In this document: positions 54,492 to 61,279 of the stretch, piece after piece
How the letters are laid out: each line of letters begins with the position of its first letter
How positions within the stretch are numbered: position 1 is the stretch's first letter
Assembly (NCBI RefSeq): GCF_009770985.1
Contig: NZ_WSRW01000002.1
Coordinates: 868,001 to 932,000 of the forward strand
Source: Mucilaginibacter lacusdianchii
GTDB lineage: Bacteria > Bacteroidota > Bacteroidia > Sphingobacteriales > Sphingobacteriaceae
Direction: 5' to 3'
Length of the DNA stretch: 64,000 bases
Notes under the pieces: model-generated
Database searches by the model: none
Told to the model about the DNA's origin: nothing
The model's input: the letters and a program-made list of their open reading frames with translations, nothing else
Translations under genes and position numbers: made by a program

Positions 54492-55748
54492 TTAAAACAC
54501 TTCGCCCACATCAATAAATAAACCTTTTGATCCTTGTCTGCCAAAGCCATAATCAATTGCAATATTGGTATGCGAAACCTTGTTCAGCTTTAAACGCAAA
54601 CCCGGACCAATAGCTGGTTGTATTCGTTGAAAATGGGTTCCGGGTTGGGCTGTTAGTGTTTCGGCATTAGCAAATAGTACGCCGCCCAGTAAGCCGTTGT
54701 GTGTGATCCTGAACCGGTATTCGCTTTCCAGATACACCATTTGCGCTCCGCGAAAGCGGCCTTGAATATACCCACGGCCAGTAGCTGAATTGGGATCCCA
54801 TGAGCTGCTCGGTAAATTCAGGTAAGGCGGGTTGCCATGTAGTATCAACCAGTTGTATGACCAAAATGCCAGTACATTGTGCGAGTTTGCAGGAAAGGGT
54901 ACGTATTTACGAAAGTCTAGAATGAGCGATTGCCATCCGTTGGTACTGCCCAGCCATTGTGGGTTGATACGGTATTGCATACTGCCATACCAGCCTTTTT
55001 GCGGGTTAATGGAATTATCGCGAGAGTCGTGCAAAGCGTTTACTGTAAACCCGGATGCCAGCGAGTGCGAGCGCATTCCGTAGCGTTCATAGTCAGACAA
55101 AGTGCCATTCAATGCTCCTTCGTGCGATATATTCCAATAAGTGTCAACAGCATAACCTATACCGGCATACCAGTTGCCGCTTACGTGCCGTAGAGCGGTT
55201 TCGTAAAAACGGGCAAATGAAAAGCTCATCGGGTCTTCGGCTCGAATGTCAGAATTGCTTCCCAAACCGTAGGTACTTTCAGGGTATTTGTAAAAGCGGT
55301 AATCGCCCACAAAAACATAATCGTTGTTTTTTGACCACACCGTAGTTTGTACGGGTATGATAAATTGCTTGTTTTGGGTGTAAGAAGCACTGGCAACAAC
55401 TGTTGATATGCGCGACTGCGGAGCTCTGCGAAAAGCCACATTTCCGGAAAGTACTAATGCCAGTTTAGATACCAACGTATAGCCAATTGCAGGCACTACA
55501 GAAATTTCGGGCTTATTGGTTACCGAGTCGTTACCAGGTTTACTTTTGATATGAAACCAGCTTCGGAATATATCAGGCAAATCTTTTTGGTCGCTGTCGT
55601 CCAAATTATTGCGTAGTGTATCACTGGCTCCCTTTTTACCGGTTATTAACTGTGGCAGTGACACACTTTTATCGTTTTGTGCCGTGGCACTATTAGAATT
55701 GAGCAGCCATAGGCAACCTAGCAAGCCTATCCATAAACCGGTACGCAT
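54492..55748 (-). CDS. BamA/TamA-family outer-membrane barrel protein
   Basis: 418 residues from the ATG at 55748, which gives a clean signal (LLGCLWLLNSNSATAQ); an ATG at 55790 would add 14 residues. The mature protein has a short periplasmic part and a barrel with the BamA-superfamily features NALHDSRDNSINPQKGWYGS, LRKY-like FRKYVPF, GRGYIQGRFRGAQMVYLESEYRF and a final GLFIDVGEVF. No POTRA domain is visible, so it is a barrel-only member of unknown role. It is the second BamA-type barrel within 5 kb. Confidence 0.85.
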   Translation of the reverse strand: MRTGLWIGLLGCLWLLNSNSATAQNDKSVSLPQLITGKKGASDTLRNNLDDSDQKDLPDIFRSWFHIKSKPGNDSVTNKPEISVVPAIGYTLVSKLALVLSGNVAFRRAPQSRISTVVASASYTQNKQFIIPVQTTVWSKNNDYVFVGDYRFYKYPESTYGLGSNSDIRAEDPMSFSFARFYETALRHVSGNWYAGIGYAVDTYWNISHEGALNGTLSDYERYGMRSHSLASGFTVNALHDSRDNSINPQKGWYGSMQYRINPQWLGSTNGWQSLILDFRKYVPFPANSHNVLAFWSYNWLILHGNPPYLNLPSSSWDPNSATGRGYIQGRFRGAQMVYLESEYRFRITHNGLLGGVLFANAETLTAQPGTHFQRIQPAIGPGLRLKLNKVSHTNIAIDYGFGRQGSKGLFIDVGEVF

Positions 55749-55874
55749 TTGTTTAAATATTGGGGCTACAAACTTACATAAAGATAGCATAATACCATGA
55801 TTATCAACTTACAGATTGCTACAAAAAATTTATGTAAAGCGGATTGTTATAACCGTGAATCAGTATACTACAAA

Positions 55875-55904
55875 AAAAGCTGGTTTTAATTAAAACCAGC
55901 TTTT
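55875..55904 (-). terminator. Terminator after the AhpC/TSA-like gene
   Basis: A perfect 30-bp palindrome, AAAAGCTGGTTTTAA followed by its reverse complement. On the minus strand it is followed by a run of T. It is 28 bp after the stop of the gene at 55933. Confidence 0.85.
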
Positions 55905-55932
55905 AACCTTAACTTTTGTAAGTCAGTATATT

Positions 55933-56565
55933 TTATGCAGACTTTTTATGACTCGAGTATTGTGCATATGTAGCCACTGCATTTTTGAGTTCATTTACAG
56001 GTATATGTGTTTGAATATCCTGATTAGCAAAATCGAACACAACTTTCCGTTCATGATCTAAAGCGTATACTGCGGGTAAAGGAATGTTATTTTCTACACC
56101 TGCGTATTTGCTCCATGCTGGGCTATTTTCATGAAATATGCCAAATAAGCGGGCAATTTCATGATTGGCATCATGATAAGCTTCTAATGAAATATTATGC
56201 TCCCAAAAAGTTCTGTTTAACTTTTCGGCACGTTCTGAATGTATCACGAGCACGTTAATATTGTAGATATCCAATTCATGGCGCATCCCATTCAATTGCT
56301 TTAAATGCTGAATACCTGCTGTTCCCCACTCCTGGGAATAAAAGTACAACACCAACGGCTTTGTTATATAACTAAAGGATATGCCGAAATTGTTAAACAA
56401 GTTCTCACTTAAAAAGGAATGTGTTTTGCCTTGGCTATCCAGCTCTATTACAGTAGAGCCATATTTTAAAGGCGACAAGGCAACATGCCGGTTATTTGAA
56501 AATTCTAGTTCAGGGGTATATTCTAAAGCGTCGAACGCCGGAAAATTTAAACGTTGATTAAGCAT
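55933..56565 (-). CDS. AhpC/TSA-like thioredoxin-fold protein without cysteines
   Basis: A 210-residue protein with the peroxiredoxin-like strand-helix pattern KPLVLYFYSQEWGTAGIQHL, then YNINVLVIHSERAEKLNRTF, ISLEAYHDANHEIARLFGIF and PLPAVYALDHERKVVFDFAN. In active family members the position held here by EWGTAG carries the catalytic Cys (usually W-C-x-x-C or TxxC). This protein has no cysteine at all, so it cannot be a peroxidase or thiol oxidoreductase. Likely a sequestering or regulatory relative. No signal peptide. Confidence 0.8.
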   Translation of the reverse strand: MLNQRLNFPAFDALEYTPELEFSNNRHVALSPLKYGSTVIELDSQGKTHSFLSENLFNNFGISFSYITKPLVLYFYSQEWGTAGIQHLKQLNGMRHELDIYNINVLVIHSERAEKLNRTFWEHNISLEAYHDANHEIARLFGIFHENSPAWSKYAGVENNIPLPAVYALDHERKVVFDFANQDIQTHIPVNELKNAVATYAQYSSHKKSA

Positions 56566-57079
56566 ATCAAAACATTAACGAATAGGAACAATTGGGTGAA
56601 TTAGTATGAGATCGTTTATTGAACAGGGCAACAACAATCGCTTAAGCCGTAAAACTTCTTGTACAGGATAGTATGCTGTTTTTTTTATGGTTGGGGATAT
56701 AACATGAGCAGACATATTTTGCGTTGAATTATAAGTTAGAGATTAATGTACTGAAGCAACCCAATGAATTAGCAGCAACACATATAACAACCTTTGCAAA
56801 GGCTGTATATATACATTTGGTATGTGGTGTTTACTCTGTACATCGTCTTAAAATTTAAAGCATTTTATGCGCTTAAGCCAGTCTGTACAACCGGCATAAT
56901 TCAAATATATACAATATCTACAGATTTAGTATACTTTTTGTTTAAATTTTATTCTATTCCAGATAAAGCTTTATTTCAATTATGCTGTTTAGCTTAATCA
57001 TAATTTTATAACTAATCACTTTACTCATATTTCACATACAACTTAAATTTTGATGTTCACCATCTATAATACATCCCCG
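56566..57079. other. AT-rich intergenic region
   Basis: About 510 bp between the AhpC/TSA-like gene and the GH26 gene, both transcribed outwards. A 67-codon frame inside (56794-56997) has hydrophobic, low-complexity composition and no support. The region must hold the divergent promoters; no strong palindrome was found. Confidence 0.6.
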
Positions 57080-58216
57080 ATGAAACTTGCTGCACAAATG
57101 ATAACAGGCTGGTTAGCCATTGCCTTTCTGAGTAGCTCTTGTGCACAGCCCAACGCTTTATCAGATGCTTCGGCTACTAAAGAAACCGTTAACCTTTTCA
57201 AAAAATTAAATAAAAGCAGCCAAGAAGGTTATTTAATTGGGCATCAGGATGACTTAGCTTATGGCGTAAATTGGAAATATCAACCCGGCAGAAGCGATAT
57301 TAAAGAAGTTACCGGCGATTATCCTGCCTTATACGGCTGGGAATTAGGCGGCCTTGAAAAAGACTCTCCGGTAGATTTAGACAGCGTTCCGTTTACTTTA
57401 ATGAAGCAGTACATCCGTGAAGGATATCAACGCGGAGGGGCTATCACAATCAGCTGGCATGGCAACAACCCGCTGACGGACAAAACAGCCTGGGACCCTG
57501 CGCCCGGAACAGTAGCTTCCATTTTACCGGGTGGACCCAAGCATGAAGTTTTCGTACAACAATTAAATAAGATAGCTGCTTTTCTAGCTGATCTAAAAGG
57601 CTCTAAAGGTGAAACTATTCCGGTATTGTATCGTCCTTTTCATGAACTTACCGGCAACTGGTTTTGGTGGGGTGCCAACAGTTGTACGCCCGATGAATTT
57701 AAACAGCTTTTTAGGTTTACGGTAAATTACCTGAGAACCAAAAAGCATTTGCATAACCTTATAATTGTGTATAACACCAGCGGTGATTTTAAAACCGAAG
57801 ATGAATTTTTACAACGCTACCCCGGTGATGATGTTGTGGATGTGGTTAGCTTTGATACCTACCAATATAAAAGCCCGGACGTTGACAAATCATTTGCCGA
57901 CAATCTGAGTAAGAACCTAACCATTGTTGAAGAAGTTGCCCAAGCCAAGCACAAATTACCGGCATTAGCCGAAACCGGGTTTTCACAAATCCCCTACCCT
58001 AACTGGTGGACCGGTGTTTTGGCTACCGCTTTACAAAATCGCCATCCTGCTTATGTGTTGCTTTGGCGCAATGCGGGCTATAAGCCATCAGAAAAGGTAA
58101 CAGAATATTACGCACCGTATAAAGGACAAGTGTCCGAACAGGATTTTATTAAGTTTTACCAATTGCCTCAAACACTATTTGAAAAAGACGCCGCGCGTCT
58201 AAAACTTTACAAGTAA
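57080..58216 (+). CDS. GH26 beta-mannanase lipoprotein
   Basis: 378 residues from the ATG at 57080, which places the lipobox Cys at residue 21 (AFLSSSC); a TTG at 57050 is less likely. GH26 (beta/alpha)8 barrel features: EGYLIGHQDDLAYGVNW, PALYGWELGG, GAITISWHGNNP, the acid/base Glu189 in YRPFHELTGNWFWWG and the nucleophile Glu298 in PALAETGF. GH26 enzymes hydrolyse beta-1,4-mannan or galactomannan. As a lipoprotein it is probably displayed on the outer membrane. No mannan-uptake genes are next to it. Confidence 0.93.
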   Translation: MKLAAQMITGWLAIAFLSSSCAQPNALSDASATKETVNLFKKLNKSSQEGYLIGHQDDLAYGVNWKYQPGRSDIKEVTGDYPALYGWELGGLEKDSPVDLDSVPFTLMKQYIREGYQRGGAITISWHGNNPLTDKTAWDPAPGTVASILPGGPKHEVFVQQLNKIAAFLADLKGSKGETIPVLYRPFHELTGNWFWWGANSCTPDEFKQLFRFTVNYLRTKKHLHNLIIVYNTSGDFKTEDEFLQRYPGDDVVDVVSFDTYQYKSPDVDKSFADNLSKNLTIVEEVAQAKHKLPALAETGFSQIPYPNWWTGVLATALQNRHPAYVLLWRNAGYKPSEKVTEYYAPYKGQVSEQDFIKFYQLPQTLFEKDAARLKLYK

Positions 58217-58307
58217 ACAAGGCCCACTTATGATACTATCCCGTAGTGCGCTTTCATAATATTGTAGTTTTAAATAATTAAAACGCCTGTTTCATAACAA
58301 TACATTT

Positions 58308-58346
58308 ATATAAAAAGGCTGGTTGTAACAACCAGCCTTTTTATAT
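58308..58346. terminator. Bidirectional terminator between the GH26 gene and the gene at 58368
   Basis: An 18-bp stem around GGCTGGTTG / CAACCAGCC with flanking AAAAA/TTTTT and ATAT, and a 3-nt TAA loop. It separates convergent genes and can act in both directions. Confidence 0.88.
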
Positions 58347-58367
58347 AAACACAAACCAAATCACTTG

Positions 58368-58658
58368 TTAAGACCTATAATGCATTATCAGCATTTTAGG
58401 GTTATCCAACTGCTGACGGGCGTACCATTTAACGGCCATGAACATGTCCAATCCGTTTTTTACCGACAGCCCATCGGTTTGGAAGGCAATTGACTCACCT
58501 TTATTTTCACAATATAACTGTATCTCATTCGGATCGGGGGTAAAACTTATTTTTTGCAGCGGGCATACTTTAATTTTAGTGTCCGTTACTTTAGATAATA
58601 TAATTTCTGCGCATGAATTATCGGTAGCCGGTAAAAGCACATATCGCTCATTCTCCAT
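58368..58658 (-). CDS. Small hypothetical protein
   Basis: A 96-residue soluble protein beginning MENERYVLLPATDNSCAEII. It is beta-rich in the first half (TDTKIKVCPLQKISFTPD) and ends with a helical part (GLDMFMAVKWYARQQLDNPK). I do not recognise the family. Three cysteines are present. It stands alone, closed by the shared terminator. Confidence 0.65.
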   Translation of the reverse strand: MENERYVLLPATDNSCAEIILSKVTDTKIKVCPLQKISFTPDPNEIQLYCENKGESIAFQTDGLSVKNGLDMFMAVKWYARQQLDNPKMLIMHYRS

Positions 58659-58978
58659 ACAAAACTCCTTTTGTTAAATATTTAAAAATAGCCTGAGTAA
58701 CTGCCTGTCGTGGATTTAAAAATAATGGAATGACCAGCACTAATGCTGTAATGTTTGTTCCGGTAAATCGGCTAACTATTGCTTGGCAGCTGAAACCTGC
58801 ACATCATTTATACGTGTGCAAGCTACTATTATTACAAAGCTGAAGTTAAATGGTTATAAATATTTTCATTTTTGTTGACGTAAAAATGAGAGCCGGGCAA
58901 GTTTACAATGCCGGGTTACACAACACAGCTTTCAATTCTTTTTAATAAATCAGTTAATCCCGCTAATACCATAAATAG
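58659..58978. other. Intergenic region
   Basis: 320 bp between the divergent gene at 58368 and the broken gene at 58979. I see no gene, no strong hairpin and no repeat. Confidence 0.55.
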
Positions 58979-59497
58979 ATGAACACCGAACCGGAGCGAT
59001 TTGAGATACCATCCGCGCCTAAAGGAATTCGAGGCAAAATATTAGCGTGGATAAAGCGCTTTTTGCCAGCCGAGCTTATCGGCTCTGGTTTGGCTATAGC
59101 GGCCTCGAACCTTACACTTTACTTAACGCACAATAAGGTTATTGCAGCCTACGTCGCGGCTACTGCCGATACCATCGGCTTTTATATGGTTATCACCTTA
59201 CAAAGTGTATTAGCTTTACGCCGCCAACTGCATCACAGTTCTCAAAAGTTTTCATTACGCCATACGTGGCAGGTCTTTAAAAACCTGTAGTTGGAATTTG
59301 GCCCGGCAGAATTATTGGATAGCTTGCTTTTACGGCCGTTTTTTATGTACATTTTCCCTATCTTGCTGCACAATTATGCCACAGGCATTGTAACCGGAAA
59401 AATAGTGAGTGATATATGCTTTTATATTCCGGTAGTTATTATCAGTCAGCTCCGGGTTCGGTATCAAGAAAAACGCAGTAAATCTGATAAGCAATAA
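58979..59497 (+). pseudogene. Membrane protein gene interrupted by an in-frame TAG
   Basis: The frame from the ATG at 58979 runs 103 codons to a TAG at 59288-59290, then continues in the same frame without shift for 68 more codons to 59497. Both halves look coding: the first has LPAELIGSGLAIAASNLTLY and VAATADTIGFYMVITLQSVL helices, the second FGPAELLDSLLLRPFFMYIF and VSDICFYIPVVIISQL. A single base change (for example T-A-G from a T-T-G Leu codon) would explain it. It could be a recent pseudogene, a sequencing error, or a read-through stop. Intact, it would be a four-helix membrane protein of about 172 residues. Confidence 0.7.
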
Positions 59498-59569
59498 AAG
59501 GCTTTGTTGATAATTTCAAAGCACTGTTTTTCGACCTTAAACCTTCGTTTAATAAAATTTCAAAATAAT

Positions 59570-59577
59570 TATATTTG
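59570..59577 (+). promoter_or_regulatory. Predicted -7 element of the response-regulator gene
   Basis: TATATTTG matches the Bacteroidota TAnnTTTG consensus. It lies 35 bp before the GTG start of the receiver gene. Confidence 0.5.
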
Positions 59578-59612
59578 TACCCGCAAAATCCTAATTAATT
59601 TAAAAGCATTAA

Positions 59613-59978
59613 GTGAAAAAAAGAATTCTGGTTATTGAAGGCGACAATGACATTCGTGATATTGTAAGCTATATTTTAAGCGAAGAAGGCTATCATGTAG
59701 TTACCGCTAAACCATGGCCCGTAAATCAGTTACACAACCATAAAGCCGATCTTATATTACTGGACGAGTGGATTAACGAAAAGGAAGGCCACCTGCTGTG
59801 CACAGAACTGAAAGATTTGCATGAAACCCAACATGTTCCGGTTATCATTTTTTCTACTCAGATGAACATCGCAGATATTGCCAAAAAGTGCCGTGCCGAA
59901 GGTTATGTGCATAAGCCATTTAACTTAGACGATTTGTTAAGCGAAATACAAAAATGTCTGTCTGCACACGTTGTTTAA
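59613..59978 (+). CDS. Stand-alone response-regulator receiver protein
   Basis: A 121-residue receiver starting at GTG. The phospho-Asp is D51 (LILLDEWINEKEG), Ser/Thr is in IIFSTQ and Lys in VHKPFN. The acidic pocket is EGDND rather than the usual DDD, a mild departure that keeps E9 and D11. No output domain. It faces the receiver-kinase at 60023 and is probably a relay target of one of the two kinases nearby. Confidence 0.92.
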   Translation: MKKRILVIEGDNDIRDIVSYILSEEGYHVVTAKPWPVNQLHNHKADLILLDEWINEKEGHLLCTELKDLHETQHVPVIIFSTQMNIADIAKKCRAEGYVHKPFNLDDLLSEIQKCLSAHVV

Positions 59979-59989
59979 TTAAGCAACGT
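59968..59989. terminator. Possible terminator over the receiver gene stop codon
   Basis: ACGTTGTTTAATTAAGCAACGT is a near-perfect 22-bp palindrome (one mismatched pair) spanning the TAA stop at 59976. Followed by T-rich sequence on the plus strand. It lies between convergent genes. Confidence 0.4.
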
Positions 59990-60022
59990 ATATTTCTTTC
60001 GGCCAATCAAAGCGCAATTTGA

Positions 60023-61237
60023 TCAATTATTATGTGGCATGCTAAAGATAAATTTAGTACCCACCCCTTGGGTACTTTCCACACTGATAGTGCCACCATG
60101 CTGGGCTACAAAATCGCGCACCAGCATCAACCCTAAACCACTGCCCACTTCGTTATTAGTACCGCTAATGGTTAATGAACCACGGGTAAACAGTGCTTGC
60201 TGCATCTCGGGCGACATACCAATGCCCGTATCCTGAATACAAATATCTACCGTACCGGCTTTAGCCTCGGCATGCACCATCACATAACCGCCGCTTGGCG
60301 TAAATTTAATGGCATTGGTAACCAGGTTTTGCACAATAGAGCGCAGCATCAGGTTATCAGCATTTACATAAAGCCCTCTCGGCGTTTTATTCTCTAGCCG
60401 GATATTTTTTTGTACCGCATTTACTTTCAGCAATTCCAACGACTCTTCTATACCTTTAGCCAAATGAATTTTTTGCGGGTTGAAGCTGTTCTTTTCATTC
60501 TGTTCTTTTGCCCACTCTACAATCTCGTTTAACTGGTTTAAAATACGGTGAGATGTGCGGTGGATGATGCCCGACAATTGTTTAACTTGCCGGTCACTCA
60601 ACTCTTCCGGATTTTCATTAAGCTTGGCAGATGCCGTTAACATGGCAGACAGCGGGTTACGCAGATCGTGTGATATTACAGAAATGGATTTATCTTTAAG
60701 GATATTTAGCCGCTTTAACTCATCATTTAATTTTTCCAGAGCGTTAGTACGCTCCTTAACACGGTTTTCCAAATCTTGATTTAGCCGAACCAGATCATCA
60801 TTAATAATGCGTAACTCTTCTTCCTGCCTTTGCAGTTGCAAGTTTTTTTTATATAACTCGGCAAATACAGCCACTTTTGAGCGTAATACATCCGGATTGA
60901 AAGGTTTACGAATATAGTCTACCGCACCGGTTTGATAACCTCTAAATATGGCAGCATCCTCATAATCTTTACCGGTGATAAAAATGATGGGAACATGCTT
61001 TAGCTTGTCGCGTTGATAAATCAGCTCAGCTGTTTCATACCCATCCATAATGGGCATTTTCACATCCAGTAATATCAATGTAAAGTCGTCTTCTTTTAAA
61101 AGGATTTTCAAAGCTTCCTTACCCGAAGTGGCCTTATAGAAAGTATATCCCGCTTTTTCGAGGACGACTTCCATTGACATCAAATTATCTTCGCTGTCAT
61201 CTACCAATAGTATCTTAACAGCCGAATTTAATTCCAT
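60023..61237 (-). CDS. Receiver-histidine kinase (REC-HisKA-HATPase)
   Basis: 404 residues. An N-terminal receiver (LLVDDSEDNLMSMEVVLEKA, phospho-Asp in LILLDVKMPIMDGYE, RKPFNPD) is followed by a coiled coil (LYKKNLQLQRQEEELRIIND to about residue 175), HisKA with VISHDLRNPLSAMLTASAKL and HATPase_c (LVTNAIKFTPSGG, IQDTGIGMSPEMQQ, GSGLGLMLVRDFVA). No sensor or membrane part, so it receives its signal through the receiver. The hybrid kinase that ends 42 bp upstream on the same strand is the likely donor. Confidence 0.94.
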   Translation of the reverse strand: MELNSAVKILLVDDSEDNLMSMEVVLEKAGYTFYKATSGKEALKILLKEDDFTLILLDVKMPIMDGYETAELIYQRDKLKHVPIIFITGKDYEDAAIFRGYQTGAVDYIRKPFNPDVLRSKVAVFAELYKKNLQLQRQEEELRIINDDLVRLNQDLENRVKERTNALEKLNDELKRLNILKDKSISVISHDLRNPLSAMLTASAKLNENPEELSDRQVKQLSGIIHRTSHRILNQLNEIVEWAKEQNEKNSFNPQKIHLAKGIEESLELLKVNAVQKNIRLENKTPRGLYVNADNLMLRSIVQNLVTNAIKFTPSGGYVMVHAEAKAGTVDICIQDTGIGMSPEMQQALFTRGSLTISGTNNEVGSGLGLMLVRDFVAQHGGTISVESTQGVGTKFIFSMPHNN

Positions 61238-61279
61238 TTATCAAACTTTATTAAAAATAGTATCATTTACCGGCAAATA

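Noticed and set aside
56794..56997. 67-codon frame in an AT-rich gap
   Set aside because: Low-complexity hydrophobic and aromatic composition, no family and no downstream context; likely chance.
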